Shown here: piece by piece, positions 16,632 through 27,662 of the stretch
How positions within the stretch are numbered: position 1 is the first letter of the stretch
Layout of the letters: each line of letters starts with the position of its first letter
Origin: Streptomyces albus subsp. albus
GTDB taxonomy: Bacteria; Actinomycetota; Actinomycetes; Streptomycetales; Streptomycetaceae
Reading direction: 5' to 3'
Assembly: GCF_000725885.1 (NCBI RefSeq)
Contig: NZ_JODR01000009.1
Coordinates: forward strand, 1 to 64,000
DNA: 64,000 nt
Program-made: the position numbers and the translations under genes
The notes under the pieces: generated by a model
What the model was told of the DNA's origin: nothing
Databases searched by the model: none
The model's input: the letters and a program-made list of their open reading frames with translations, nothing else

Positions 16632-17753
16632 GTGGCAGCCAACGACCGGGCCGCGGCCCCCGGCAGGGCCGAGGGGGCGTCCGGCCTGATGCGCGCCTCA
16701 CTGAGCGCGGTCGCGCCCGGCACCGCGCTGCGCGACGGCCTGGAGCGCGTCCTGCGCGGCAACACCGGCGGGCTCATCGTCCTCGGCATGGACAAGAGCG
16801 TCGAGCAGCTGTGCACCGGCGGCTTCGTACTGGACGTGGACTTCACCGCCACCCGGCTGCGCGAGCTGTGCAAGCTGGACGGGGCGCTCATCCTCGACAA
16901 GGACATCACCAAGATCGTGCGAGCGGGTGTGCAGCTCGTCCCCGACGCGTCCATCGAGACGGAGGAGACGGGCACCCGGCACCGCACCGCGCAGCGCGTC
17001 TCCATCCAGACCGGTTACCCCGTCATCTCCGTCAGCCAGTCCATGCGGCTGATCGCGCTCTACGTCGACGGCCAGCGCAGGGTGCTGGAGGACTCCGCCG
17101 CGATCCTCTCCCGCGCGAACCAGGCCCTCGCCACGCTGGAGCGCTACAAGCTGCGCCTGGACGAGGTCGCCGGCACGCTCTCCGCGCTGGAGATCGAGGA
17201 TTTGGTGACCGTCCGCGATGTGACGGCCGTGGCCCAGCGGCTGGAGATGGTGCGGCGGATCGCCACGGAGATCGAGCAGTACGTCGTGGAGCTGGGCACC
17301 GACGGCCGGCTGCTCTCCCTCCAGCTCGACGAGCTGATCGCCGGCGTCGAACCGGAACGCGAGCTGGTGGTCCGCGACTACGCCCCGCAGACGTCCGGCG
17401 CCGGCCGGCGCGTCCGTGCCGTGCCCGACGCCCTCAACGACCTGGACCGGCTCACCCACACCGAACTGCTCGAACTGGCCACCGTGGCACGGGCGCTGGG
17501 CTACAGCGGCGCCCCCGAGACCCTCGACTCGGCCGTCTCGCCACGCGGTTTCCGCCTGCTGGCCAAGGTGCCGCGCCTGCCGGGCACCGTCATCGACCGG
17601 CTGGTGGACCACTTCGGCGGCCTCCAGAAGCTGCTCGCCGCCAGCGTGGACGATCTCCAGGCGGTGGACGGCGTCGGCGAGGCCCGCGCCCGCTCGGTCC
17701 GCGAGGGGCTCTCGCGCCTCGCCGAGTCCTCGATCCTCGAACGGTACGTCTGA
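16632..17753 (+). CDS. disA: Diadenylate cyclase DisA
   Basis: DisA, 373 residues, makes cyclic di-AMP from two ATP and scans DNA for branched structures. The catalytic DAC domain shows both family signatures, [10 protein letters not shown] (DGA) and [11 protein letters not shown] (RHRTA). A central helical spine follows, then a C-terminal helix-hairpin-helix DNA-binding domain ([20 protein letters not shown]). Start GTG 16632 has an ideal GAAGGAG 5 nt upstream; the in-frame upstream extension is not needed. RadA is known to interact with DisA in other bacteria, and the genes are adjacent here. Confidence 0.97.
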   Translation: MAANDRAAAPGRAEGASGLMRASLSAVAPGTALRDGLERVLRGNTGGLIVLGMDKSVEQLCTGGFVLDVDFTATRLRELCKLDGALILDKDITKIVRAGVQLVPDASIETEETGTRHRTAQRVSIQTGYPVISVSQSMRLIALYVDGQRRVLEDSAAILSRANQALATLERYKLRLDEVAGTLSALEIEDLVTVRDVTAVAQRLEMVRRIATEIEQYVVELGTDGRLLSLQLDELIAGVEPERELVVRDYAPQTSGAGRRVRAVPDALNDLDRLTHTELLELATVARALGYSGAPETLDSAVSPRGFRLLAKVPRLPGTVIDRLVDHFGGLQKLLAASVDDLQAVDGVGEARARSVREGLSRLAESSILERYV

Positions 17754-18090
17754 GCCTCCGCGGGACGGTGCGCCGCGGGACGGTGCGCACCGGGGCTGGC
17801 GGCGTACGCCGGACCAGCGGCGCGGACGTACGCCGGTCACCTGCTGAACGCGCCCCCACGAGGCGCGGACCGCCGGTGCCGTGCGCGGGTGCCGCCTCCT
17901 CCTTGCAGGCGCCCGTACGGCGCCCCGCTCCTGGCCGCGCCCCACCCGCCGTCGGCCGCCCGCCTGCTGCGACTGCTCGGGGCCGTGCCGCCGAGCCCGG
18001 TTCGCCGTGCCGCCGTGGCCGCTTGGCCCCATGCCGCCGGGCCCGCTTGGTCCCGTTGCCGCCGTGGCCGCTTCACCCTTGCTGCGGCGG
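17754..18090. other. Intergenic gap, no gene seen
   Basis: A 337-bp gap between convergent disA and the membrane protein gene. It holds direct repeats (CGCGGGACGGTGCGC twice; CGTACGCCGG twice) and a GCCGCCGTGGCCGCTT-type low-complexity stretch. Hairpins able to end both genes can be drawn, but none stands out. Confidence 0.5.
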
Positions 18091-18942
18091 CTACTTCACC
18101 AGCTCGAACGTCGTGCGGACCGTCTTGAGGCCCTTCACCTTCACCTCGATCTCGTAGGTGCCCGGCTTGGGCGCCTCGAAGGTGGGGGTGCCGCAGTTGG
18201 CGGCGCTCGCCTTGCGGAACCAGGTGAGGGTGTGCGTCGACGTGCCGTTGCCCGGCACGAGACGCGGCAGCGGCTTCTTGGTCGGCGGGCAGTCGTCGGA
18301 AGCCCAGAACTTCGCCTCGTCCGGGTTGTTGATCGTCACGACGGTGGCGGTGCGACCCAGGTCGATCTTGCAGGGGCTGTTGCGTTCGTTGGTGACCTTC
18401 AGCTGGAAGCGGGGCTTCTCGCCCGGCCCGTACTCCTTGCGCAGGCTGCGCAGTTTCAGCTGCACCTCGCCCTGGCGGCAGTCCGCCAGACTCGGCGGGG
18501 CCGGTACGCCCGCCGCGCCGCCGCCCGGTCCGCCGGTGCCGGAGCCCGACCCGCCGGTCGAACTCCCGTTGCCCGCGCCCCAACCGGTGCCGCCGGCGGA
18601 CGACTGGTCCGCGGCGTCGGAGTCCTCCGAGCCCCCGGAACCCCCCGAACCCGAAGCGGAACCGGAACCGGAACCGTCGGAGCCGCCGTCCTCCTCGTCC
18701 CGGCCGCCGGGGCGTTCACTGATCGCGGGCCCGGAGTCGGCGGGGCCCGGAGTGATCGTGCCGGCGGGCCCGTTGCCCTTGTCGCCGCTCTTGCCCTCGT
18801 TGCGGGAGCTGTCGCCGCCGAGCGAGGTCACTGCCCAGAAGACGACCAGGACCAGTAGCACCAGCACGACGAGGACAACTGCCCTCCGTCGCCAGTAGAT
18901 GGAGGAGGGAAGCGGCCCGATCGGATTGCGCAGAGATCCCAC
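18091..18942 (-). CDS. Membrane-anchored protein with extracytoplasmic domain
   Basis: A 283-residue protein. A short cytoplasmic N-terminus precedes a strong transmembrane helix (about residues 20-42, VVLVVLVLLVLVVFWAV). A roughly 100-residue Gly/Ser/Asp/Glu-rich linker follows, then a folded domain of about 130 residues (CRQGEVQLKLRSLRKEYGPG onward) with four cysteines and alternating beta strands, resembling an immunoglobulin-like secreted domain. GTG 18942 follows TAAGGT (18954..18949) by 6 nt, the leaderless pattern. It lies between disA and mutY. Function is unknown; adhesion or envelope stress sensing would be guesses. Confidence 0.8.
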   Translation of the reverse strand: MGSLRNPIGPLPSSIYWRRRAVVLVVLVLLVLVVFWAVTSLGGDSSRNEGKSGDKGNGPAGTITPGPADSGPAISERPGGRDEEDGGSDGSGSGSASGSGGSGGSEDSDAADQSSAGGTGWGAGNGSSTGGSGSGTGGPGGGAAGVPAPPSLADCRQGEVQLKLRSLRKEYGPGEKPRFQLKVTNERNSPCKIDLGRTATVVTINNPDEAKFWASDDCPPTKKPLPRLVPGNGTSTHTLTWFRKASAANCGTPTFEAPKPGTYEIEVKVKGLKTVRTTFELVK

Positions 18943-19166
18943 GCGAAAACCTTACGAGACATCAGGCGCCACACAGGCCTGTACCCGCCGCTCGGACGAC
19001 CAAATGTTGTGATCAGCTGCCCGACACCCACCCCTTATGGGCATTTCATCCCTCTATGTGGCTCTCGCTCCGGATGCGTCGTGTACGTGGCGTACGTGGC
19101 GGACAGGCTTTCGCACCGCGTGTGCGTTTTTCGGATGAGGAGCGCCGTGCCAGGATCGGTCGTGCC

Positions 19167-20138
19167 ATGACTGCGACCACCGAGACCCCCCAAGCCGCTT
19201 CGGCCGGCGCCCCGCCAGCGCGCGCCGCGGACACCGAAGCCGTCGACCCTGCCCTGCGCGAGACGGCTCGCGCGCTCCACACCCCCGTCGTCGACTGGTT
19301 CGCCACCCACGCCCGCGACCTTCCCTGGCGCCGCCCGGAGGCAGGCGCCTGGGGCGTCATGGTGAGCGAGTTCATGCTCCAGCAGACCCCCGTCAGCCGT
19401 GTGCTGCCGGTGTACGAGGAGTGGATGAAGCGCTGGCCGCGCCCCGCCGACCTGGCCGCCGAAGCCCCCGGCGAAGCGGTCCGCGCCTGGGGCCGCCTCG
19501 GTTACCCGCGCCGGGCCCTGCGGCTGCACGGTGCGGCCAAGGCCATAGCGGAACGGCACGGCGGCGAGGTCCCCGTCGAGCACGCCCAGTTGCTGGCGCT
19601 GCCAGGCGTGGGCGAGTACACCGCAGCCGCCGTGGTCTCCTTCGCCTACGGCAAGCGCCACGCGGTGCTCGACACCAATGTGCGCCGGGTGTTCGCCCGC
19701 GCGGTCAACGGCAAGCAGTACCCGCCGAACGCGACCACCGCCGCCGAACGGAAGCTCGCCCGCGCGCTGTTGCCCGAGGACGACGAGACCGCCTCCCGCT
19801 GGGCAGCCGCCACCATGGAACTGGGCGCGCTCGTGTGCACCGCGCGCAACCCGCAGTGCGGACAGTGCCCGATCGCCGCCCGCTGCGCCTGGCAGCTCGC
19901 GGGGGCACCCGCCCACCAGGGGCCCGCGCGGCGCACCCAGGCGTACGCCGGGACGGACCGGCAGGTACGCGGCCGGCTGCTGGCCGTGCTGCGCGCCGCC
20001 AAGGAACCGGTGCCGCAGGCCGACCTGGACCGGGTGTGGCACGAGCCCGTCCAGCGCGCCCGGGCACTGGACGGACTGGTGGCCGACGGACTGGTCGAAC
20101 CACTGGACGGCAAGCGGTACCGGCTGCCGCTGACCTAG
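19167..20138 (+). CDS. mutY: A/G-specific adenine glycosylase
   Basis: MutY, 323 residues, removes adenine mispaired with 8-oxoguanine. Catalytic and structural motifs are present: SEFMLQQTPVSRV (the Glu), the helix-hairpin-helix LPGVGEYTAAAVVSFA, VLDTNVRRVFAR (the Asp), and the 4Fe-4S loop CTARNPQCGQCPIAARC. The C-terminal part is only about 85 residues and ends like a winged helix rather than the MutT-like domain of Escherichia coli MutY. ATG 19167 is chosen because homology starts soon after it; an upstream in-frame ATG at 19056 exists. The start is therefore less certain than the identity. Confidence 0.92.
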   Translation: MTATTETPQAASAGAPPARAADTEAVDPALRETARALHTPVVDWFATHARDLPWRRPEAGAWGVMVSEFMLQQTPVSRVLPVYEEWMKRWPRPADLAAEAPGEAVRAWGRLGYPRRALRLHGAAKAIAERHGGEVPVEHAQLLALPGVGEYTAAAVVSFAYGKRHAVLDTNVRRVFARAVNGKQYPPNATTAAERKLARALLPEDDETASRWAAATMELGALVCTARNPQCGQCPIAARCAWQLAGAPAHQGPARRTQAYAGTDRQVRGRLLAVLRAAKEPVPQADLDRVWHEPVQRARALDGLVADGLVEPLDGKRYRLPLT

Positions 20139-20220
20139 TACGACGGCAGCCCGGCAGGGCGGCACGGCAACGCCACAACCGCCCACCCCGCTCGCCCCGG
20201 AGCCTTGCCCCCCCCGGGCC

Positions 20221-20690
20221 TCGGTACGGCACGGGCTCGGTACAGCGGCTCGCTGCGGGCCGGGCTCGGTACGGGCGGCCTGATCCGGGCCGGGCTCGGT
20301 ACGGGCGGCCTGATCCGGGCCGGGCTCGGTACGGGTGGCCCTGATGCGGGCCGACCAGACTCGGTACGGGGCGGCCCGATGCGGGCCGGATTCAGCACCG
20401 GGCCGCATCAGGCCGCCCCGGTGCGGGCTGGGCCCCGGTGTGGGCGGGTCCAGTACCTGCCGGACTCGGTACGTGCCGGGTTCAGTGCGGGCGTCCAGTA
20501 CGGGCCGGGCTCAGTACGGCCCGACCGGCACAGGCCGGGCTCGGCACCGTCCGACCCGGCACCGACCAGGCCCGGCACACAGCAGGCCCGGTACGGCCCG
20601 ACCGGCGCGGGGCCGGGCTCGGCACAGACGGACCCGGCACCAGCCGGATTCACTACGGCCCGCCCCGCCGCGCCGGGCAGCACGCCTCAA
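20221..20690. repeat. 30-bp tandem array and degenerate relatives
   Basis: Near-perfect 30-bp units begin at about 20232, 20261, 20291 and 20321, each starting CGGGCTCGGTACGGG. They are followed by diverged units (CTCGGTACGGGCC-like) to about 20690. The array fills most of the 683-bp gap between convergent mutY and the MFS gene. Decapeptide-repeat frames can be drawn, but none has a ribosome site or a domain, so I do not call a gene. Confidence 0.8.
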
Positions 20691-20821
20691 CGGCTCCAGC
20701 CGACAGGCGCCGAGGACCCGCGACGGGCCGGTGCCACCCAGGCGAGGGCCCGGTGCCGCCCCCGGCGACGGGCGCGACACCGCTGTCGCCGGGGGGCGGC
20801 GGAGTGCGCCGCAGTGGCGGA

Positions 20822-22534
<1,713 letters not shown>

Positions 22535-22558
22535 TTACTTGCCGCACGGCTAGTTCAG

Positions 22559-22564
22559 TACGAT
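22559..22564 (+). promoter_or_regulatory. Candidate -10 of the tetR-type gene
   Basis: TACGAT lies 55 nt before the regulator's ATG, divergent from the pump promoter and next to the same palindrome. The -35 is weak (TACTTG, 17 nt upstream). Confidence 0.4.
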
Positions 22565-22569
22565 GGACC

Positions 22570-22598
22570 AAGCTAGGGGGTACCTAGCCGGGCGTCAA
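22570..22598 (-). promoter_or_regulatory. MFS pump promoter containing a TetR operator
   Basis: On the minus strand TTGACG (22598..22593) and TAGCTT (22575..22570) are 17 nt apart. A palindrome with arms GCTAGG and CCTAGC (22572-22588) sits between them, where a repressor would block polymerase. Outer inverted copies of CTTACTTG (22534-22541) and CAAGTAAG (22596-22603), plus a third copy TTTACTTG at 22523, could be additional half-sites. Confidence 0.6.
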
Positions 22599-22619
22599 GT
22601 AAGTTTTGAAGGGGTCGGC

Positions 22620-23183
22620 ATGAGCAGGGGAAACACCCGTCAGCGCATCCAGGACGTCGCCTTGGAGCTGTTCGCTGAACGCGGTTACGAGAAGACCTCG
22701 CTCAGAGAGATCGCGGAGCAGCTTGGCGTCACCAAGGCCGCTCTCTACTACCACTTCAAGACGAAGGAAGACCTGGTCACCAGCCTGTTCGAGGATCTGG
22801 TCCTGGGTCCGGCCGACGAGGTCATCGACTGGGCCCGCCAGCACCGGCCCACCACGCTGGAGACGAAGCTGGAGATCCTCAGCCGTTACAGCGCGTGCAT
22901 CAGCCACGCCACGCCGATGGTGCGCTTCATGCACGAGAACCAGGCCGCGCTGCGCGAGCTGTCCATCGGGGACGAGATGAAGAGGCGCATCTTCACCCTG
23001 CTGGAACTCATCAAGGACGAGGACGCCGCCCTCGTCGACCAGGTGCGGTGCACCTCCGCGCTCTTCACCATGCACTCCGCGCTCTTCACCCTCGACTCCT
23101 CCGGCGCCGCGCCGGAGGAGAAGCGGAAGGCGGCCCTGGAGGTCGCCCAGGAGCTGGTCTCCGCGGCGCACCACGGCGAGTGA
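22620..23183 (+). CDS. TetR-family transcriptional regulator
   Basis: A 187-residue one-component repressor. The N-terminal TetR helix-turn-helix is canonical: ALELFAERGYEKTSLREIA followed by LGVTKAALYYHFKTKEDL. A C-terminal ligand-binding domain with mostly helical content follows. ATG 22620 follows GAAGGGG. It is divergently transcribed from the DHA2 pump with palindromes between them, so it most likely represses the pump and itself and is released by pump substrates. The gene ends in a strong bidirectional terminator. Confidence 0.92.
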   Translation: MSRGNTRQRIQDVALELFAERGYEKTSLREIAEQLGVTKAALYYHFKTKEDLVTSLFEDLVLGPADEVIDWARQHRPTTLETKLEILSRYSACISHATPMVRFMHENQAALRELSIGDEMKRRIFTLLELIKDEDAALVDQVRCTSALFTMHSALFTLDSSGAAPEEKRKAALEVAQELVSAAHHGE

Positions 23184-23188
23184 ACGCG

Positions 23189-23221
23189 ACAGGCCCCCGG
23201 CGCGTGGCGCCGGGGGCCTGT
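23189..23221. terminator. Strong bidirectional terminator
   Basis: The perfect 14-bp stem ACAGGCCCCCGGCG / CGCCGGGGGCCTGT with a 5-nt loop lies between the convergent tetR-type gene (stop 23183) and the M23 peptidase gene (stop 23267). Confidence 0.85.
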
Positions 23222-23266
23222 GGGTGAGCCGGGCGGGACGGGCGGGGCGTCCCGCACCCGGGGGCG

Positions 23267-23968
23267 TCAGAAGGTGACGCCGAAGGAGCGCATGGCGTCC
23301 ACCGGGTTGACGGCCGTGCCGTAGTCCGGGCCCGTACGGATCTCGAAGTGGAGGTGCGGACCGGAGGAGTTACCGGTGTTGCCGGACTTGGCTATGGTCT
23401 GGCCGGTCTTGACCTGCTGGCCGGGCCTGACGTCGACCTCGGACAGGTGGGCGTACTGCGAGTACCTGCCGTTGTCGTGCCGGATCACGATGGCGTTCCC
23501 GTAGGCGGGACCGTCACCGGCGCCGTTCGGGCCGGCCTTGACGACGGTGCCCTGATGGACGGCCTGGACCGGGGTGCCGACGTTGACGGCGAAGTCCTGG
23601 CCGGAGTGGTTGTGGGCCCAGCGGCCACCAGCCTTGCCGTAGGACGCGCTCAGCTCGTACTTGCCGGAGATCGGCTTGATCCAGGAGATCTGGAGGCGCT
23701 TGGCGTCCCGGGCGGCCTTGGCCGCCGCGCGCTCCTTGGCCTTCTTCGCCGCCTCGACCGCCTTGCGCTGGGCGTCCGCCTGCGCGTGGGTCGATTCGGC
23801 GAGGTCGCCCGCGGCGCTGATCGCGAAGATGTCGTTACGGGTCGTGTCCGCCTCGGCCTTCGCAGCCGCCAGTGCGGTGCCGGCCCCCAGGGCCATCGAC
23901 GCGCCGAGCCCGGCGACGAGAGCCGTCGACAGAGCCGAGGCGCGGTGGGTGGTCCTAGACATCGCCAT
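23267..23968 (-). CDS. Secreted M23-family (LytM) peptidoglycan endopeptidase
   Basis: A 233-residue exported protein. A signal peptide occupies about residues 1-40, ending around GTALAAA. A charged Lys/Ala helix (about 65-100) follows, then the LytM domain with zinc ligands in HNHSGQDF (H-X3-D) and GPHLHFEI (HXH), and GNAIVIRHDNG between them. It should cut peptide cross-links in the wall during growth or division. Start ATG 23968 has GGAGGT 9 nt upstream; ATG 23962 is an alternative. The upstream leader is long, but I found no ydaO/c-di-AMP riboswitch core in it. Confidence 0.9.
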   Translation of the reverse strand: MAMSRTTHRASALSTALVAGLGASMALGAGTALAAAKAEADTTRNDIFAISAAGDLAESTHAQADAQRKAVEAAKKAKERAAAKAARDAKRLQISWIKPISGKYELSASYGKAGGRWAHNHSGQDFAVNVGTPVQAVHQGTVVKAGPNGAGDGPAYGNAIVIRHDNGRYSQYAHLSEVDVRPGQQVKTGQTIAKSGNTGNSSGPHLHFEIRTGPDYGTAVNPVDAMRSFGVTF

Positions 23969-24277
23969 GCGAGTGCTACCTCCGAAAGGGGGTTCGTGGT
24001 GTGCGCCCTGATGTGGACGCGCCCCCTTGGTAACCCGCCAGAAATCGGACATCAAGGACCGCTATTACTAAACACCACCGTAGTAGCACGAGAGACCCAG
24101 ATCACTCGGTGCGCGCAGCCGAGGCCCCACCCCGCCCGGCGCGCCCGCCCGCACCCGCGGATCTCCTAAGCAGCCTCGTAGGCCCCGAAAACCCCGTGGC
24201 CCACCTCACGGGGCCGGCCCCGCGATCGTGACCCGGCCCATAGGGCGCCGGTCACACAAGGGGCCCGCAGCCCGTCG
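23969..24277. other. Intergenic region between the divergent peptidase and NACHT genes
   Basis: No gene is seen. It contains an AT-richer island (about 24055-24110) with an imperfect hairpin (TACTA...TAGTA), probably the peptidase promoter or leader. A GC-rich stretch follows up to the NACHT promoter. Confidence 0.4.
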
Positions 24278-24306
24278 TCGACGCCCCGGGGAGGCCCCTC
24301 TACGAT
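24278..24306 (+). promoter_or_regulatory. Candidate promoter of the first NACHT gene
   Basis: TCGACG (24278-24283) and TACGAT (24301-24306) are 17 nt apart, matching TTGACG/TANNAT. The mRNA would carry a leader of about 130 nt containing five copies of a GCGGGGAGC-like motif (24334-24420) before the real ribosome site at about 24430. Confidence 0.45.
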
Positions 24307-24440
24307 TGCTCGCCGTGCACGGCCCCGCACTGCGGGGAGCAGCGCCCTCCCCGCGGGGAGCGGCACTGCGGGAAGCAGCCCCGCACCACGGGGAGCGGCG
24401 GCTGCGGGGAGCGGGCCAGGCGAGGGGCGGGGAGGAACGG

Positions 24441-27400
24441 ATGGACGCGGGGGTCGTCGGACTGCGGATCGCTTCCAGCGTGATGGTGCCGCTGGTCAAG
24501 CGGCTGTTCGTCACCGGGGGCGCGGGGGCGGGGCTGGTGGACGGACCCGTCCGCGTCTCGTCCCTCGTCTCCTTCACCGGGGAGAAGCGGACCCTGGGCG
24601 AACGCGAGCTGCGCCGGCTCGCTCAGGAGCTGGTGCGCCGCGCCGTACGCGCCATCGGCCCGCATGAGGCGCCCTCGGATGCGGAAGCCGGACGAACGGT
24701 CGAGCGGCTGGTGCGCACCCTGCACGCGCTGGGGGACATCGGGCTCAGCGACGTGGAGGCCGTCAGCCTCGGTCACACCGACTTCGCCCGCGCCCTGCAC
24801 GCCCAGGCGGCGATGCACGACCCGCATCCGGACACGACCGAAGCCGAGGACGCGCTCTACCAGCGCGTCCTGGAGACCGCCTGTCTGCACATCCTGCACT
24901 TCTTCACGCAGCGTTCCGCCTTCGTCGCCCGCACACTCGTCGAGCAGAGCCGCACCCTGGCCGATCTGGTCACCCTCGTCGACGTCCTGATCGAACGCCT
25001 CCCCTCCCAGTCCGCACAGGACGCGGAGTTCGAGCAGCAGTACGCGCGCTACATCGCCAACCGGCACCGCACGCTCACCATCTACGGCCTCGATCTGCAA
25101 CAGGCCAGCGAATGGCCGCTCGACACCGCATATCTGAGTCTCACGGCGACGGCCGACCGGGACAGCAGCCCCGTCCTCCACATGCCCGACGGCACCCAGG
25201 TGGCCACCACCCCCACCGCGGACCCCCTCCCCGTCGAACAAGCACTGGCCGGAAAACGGCGGGTGCTGCTGCGCGGGCTGGCCGGTTCGGGGAAGACAAC
25301 CCTGGTGCAGTGGCTCGCCGTCACCACGGCGCGCCAGTCCGAGCTGACCGGGCGCCTCGCCCATCTGATCGGCCGGGTGCCGTTCGTCCTGCCGCTGCGC
25401 ACCCTCACCCGGCAGGGCGCCGCCCTGCCGGTGCCCGCCCACTTCCTGGCGGCGGTAGGCTGCCCGCTGGCCGGCGCGCAGCCGCCCGGCTGGCCGGAAC
25501 GCGTACTGGCGGCCGGACGCGGCGTCCTGCTGGTGGACGGCATCGACGAGGTGCCCGAGGAGGAACGCGCCCGCACCCGCGACTGGCTCCAGGACCTGAC
25601 ATCGGCGTTCCCCGACAACCTCGTCCTGGTCACCTCGCGTCCCTCCGCCGTACGCCGGGACTGGCTGGGCCGCCAGGACTTCACCGAACTCACCCTCTCC
25701 CCCATGCGCCCCGCCGACGTCGAGCTCTTCATCGACCGCTGGCACACCGCGGCAGAGGCGGGGCACGAACTGGCCGCATCACTCCGCACAGCCGTACGGG
25801 CGAAGGCGGATCTTGCGCGCCTCGCCACCAACCCGCTGATGTGCGGCCTCATCTGCGCCCTGCACCGGGAACGGCACGGCTTCCTCCCGCGCGGGCGCAA
25901 GGCCCTGTACGACGCGGCACTGTCGATGCTCCTGGAACGTCGCGACCGGGAGCGCGCCATGTACGCCCGTGAGGGCGCCATCGAACTGGACGAGGAGTCC
26001 CAGGTCGAGCTGTTGCAGAAGCTCGCCTACTGGCTCATCCGCAACGGTCGCTCCGAAATGGCGCAGGACGACGCGGTCGGAATGATAGAGCGGGTGCTCC
26101 CCTCGATGCCGTACGTCGCCGAACAGGGCTCGGCGGAAGAGATCTTCGACTTCCTGCTGGTGCGGTCCGGGCTGCTGCGCGAGCCCGGCCACGGTGCGGT
26201 CGACTTCGTCCACCGCACCTTCCAGGACTATTTGGGCGCCAAGGCCGCCGTGGAGGAGCGCGACTTCGGCGTCCTGGTGCAGCACGCCCACCTCGACCAG
26301 TGGGAGGACGTCGTCCGGATGGCCGTCGCCCACGCCCGCCCCGACGAGCGAGCACAGCTGCTGCGGGGGCTCGTGCGCAGGGGCGATGCGGAGCAGGAGT
26401 GCCGCAGCCGGCTGCACCTGCTGGCGACGGCCTGCCTGGAGCACGCCACGAAACTGGACCCCGCGGTGCGGACGGAGGTGGAGGAGCGGGCGAGAAAGCT
26501 GATTCCGCCGCGGAGCATCGATGAGGCCAAGGCGCTGGTGCCGCTGGGCGGGGTGGTGCTGGAGCTGCTGTCCGATGTGGACGACCTGGACGTGGACGAG
26601 GCTGTGGCCGTGGCCCACACGGCGGCCCAGATGGGGACGGACGCGGCGCTGGTGCTGTTGAAGCAGTTCCGGGACCACCCCTCGACAGGCGTCCTCCAGC
26701 AACTGGCCGGCCACTGGGACAGGTTCGACACCGACGCCTACGCGAGAGAGATCGTCGCTGTTCTTCCCGACCGGCAGAACGTCCAGGTGACGGCCAGTAC
26801 ACGGGAGCATCTCGCCTGGTTGCGCAGGCTGCCCGGGCGGTCGGCCCTGCGCGTGCGGGGCACGTTCTCCCCCGACGACATCGTCGCGGCCCACAGCTCG
26901 GGCGGGACGTTGCGGCTGCTGAATCTGGCACTCAACTCCGCGCTCGACCGGCTCGATTTCGTACGGCATTTCCCGCAGCTGGAGGAGCTCACCATCCGCG
27001 AATGCCCGGTCAGGGATCTGACTCCGCTGGGAGAGCTGCCTCTCACAAAGCTGTACCTGTGGAATGTGGACACGCTGCCGCATCTGGAGGGCATCGAAGC
27101 ACTGAGCGGTCTTCAGTGGCTCGCCCTCCGCGAGGGCACGCGCTGGCCGGGAGTGGCGCGGACAACGGGCCTGAAAGAGCTGACGACGCTGCTTCTTCCC
27201 GAAGGCGCCGAAACCTTCAGGGGAATTTCCGCCCTCACCTCCCTCGAAACACTCAACGTTTTCGGCGTCGCGCACGAACTTCCCGCAGACGACTGGGCGG
27301 AGCTGGCCGACTCGCCCCGTCTGCGGGAGATCACGTGCGAGCCCCACCATCTCGCGAGCATGACGCTGGCCGGTGTGAGCTTTCCCCATGTGACCCAGCT

Positions 27401-27662
27401 CGCCGTGGGATTCGGCGGCACCGGGTTCGATGTGAGGCTGCCGCCTTCCTGCTTCCCCGCGCTGGAACACCTGCAGCTCAGCGAAATTCCCGCCTCGCTC
27501 CGCCTCGAAGCACTCGCGGATCTGCCACAGCTCCGGTCCCTGGTCCTGCCCCGCCCCCGTGGCCCCGTCGACACCACCCGACTCCCCCCTCACATCGAAG
27601 TGACCGTCATCCCCCGCCCCCGCGAGCCACGGGCAACCAACCCTGACGCAAACACAAGGTGA
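24441..27662 (+). CDS. NACHT-domain NTPase with leucine-rich repeats (NLR-like, candidate anti-phage)
   Basis: A 1,073-residue STAND ATPase. Domains in order: a helical N-terminal region (1-200) resembling the NACHT N-terminal helical type (GLRIASSVMVPLVKRLFV start); a linker with LTIYGLDL; a NACHT domain with Walker A GLAGSGKTTLVQWLA (about 280) and Walker B LLVDGIDEVPEE (about 363); helical/winged-helix parts (NPLMCGLICALHRE; FVHRTFQDYLGAK); an ARM-like helical stretch; and leucine-rich repeats (about 810-1060, e.g. LEELTIRECPVRDLTPLGEL). Bacterial NACHT proteins of this plan are known phage-defence NTPases. Here the N-terminus has no recognisable nuclease or protease, so the effector action is unknown. 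ATG 24441 follows GGGGAGGA. The frame stays open upstream to 24228, so a longer form cannot be excluded. Confidence 0.9.
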   Translation: MDAGVVGLRIASSVMVPLVKRLFVTGGAGAGLVDGPVRVSSLVSFTGEKRTLGERELRRLAQELVRRAVRAIGPHEAPSDAEAGRTVERLVRTLHALGDIGLSDVEAVSLGHTDFARALHAQAAMHDPHPDTTEAEDALYQRVLETACLHILHFFTQRSAFVARTLVEQSRTLADLVTLVDVLIERLPSQSAQDAEFEQQYARYIANRHRTLTIYGLDLQQASEWPLDTAYLSLTATADRDSSPVLHMPDGTQVATTPTADPLPVEQALAGKRRVLLRGLAGSGKTTLVQWLAVTTARQSELTGRLAHLIGRVPFVLPLRTLTRQGAALPVPAHFLAAVGCPLAGAQPPGWPERVLAAGRGVLLVDGIDEVPEEERARTRDWLQDLTSAFPDNLVLVTSRPSAVRRDWLGRQDFTELTLSPMRPADVELFIDRWHTAAEAGHELAASLRTAVRAKADLARLATNPLMCGLICALHRERHGFLPRGRKALYDAALSMLLERRDRERAMYAREGAIELDEESQVELLQKLAYWLIRNGRSEMAQDDAVGMIERVLPSMPYVAEQGSAEEIFDFLLVRSGLLREPGHGAVDFVHRTFQDYLGAKAAVEERDFGVLVQHAHLDQWEDVVRMAVAHARPDERAQLLRGLVRRGDAEQECRSRLHLLATACLEHATKLDPAVRTEVEERARKLIPPRSIDEAKALVPLGGVVLELLSDVDDLDVDEAVAVAHTAAQMGTDAALVLLKQFRDHPSTGVLQQLAGHWDRFDTDAYAREIVAVLPDRQNVQVTASTREHLAWLRRLPGRSALRVRGTFSPDDIVAAHSSGGTLRLLNLALNSALDRLDFVRHFPQLEELTIRECPVRDLTPLGELPLTKLYLWNVDTLPHLEGIEALSGLQWLALREGTRWPGVARTTGLKELTTLLLPEGAETFRGISALTSLETLNVFGVAHELPADDWAELADSPRLREITCEPHHLASMTLAGVSFPHVTQLAVGFGGTGFDVRLPPSCFPALEHLQLSEIPASLRLEALADLPQLRSLVLPRPRGPVDTTRLPPHIEVTVIPRPREPRATNPDANTR

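Noticed and set aside
23969..24240. ydaO-type c-di-AMP riboswitch before the M23 peptidase gene
   Set aside because: The context (disA nearby, wall hydrolase) invites it, but the conserved core with CCGAAUCCG and flanking GGGGAACC-type segments is not present.
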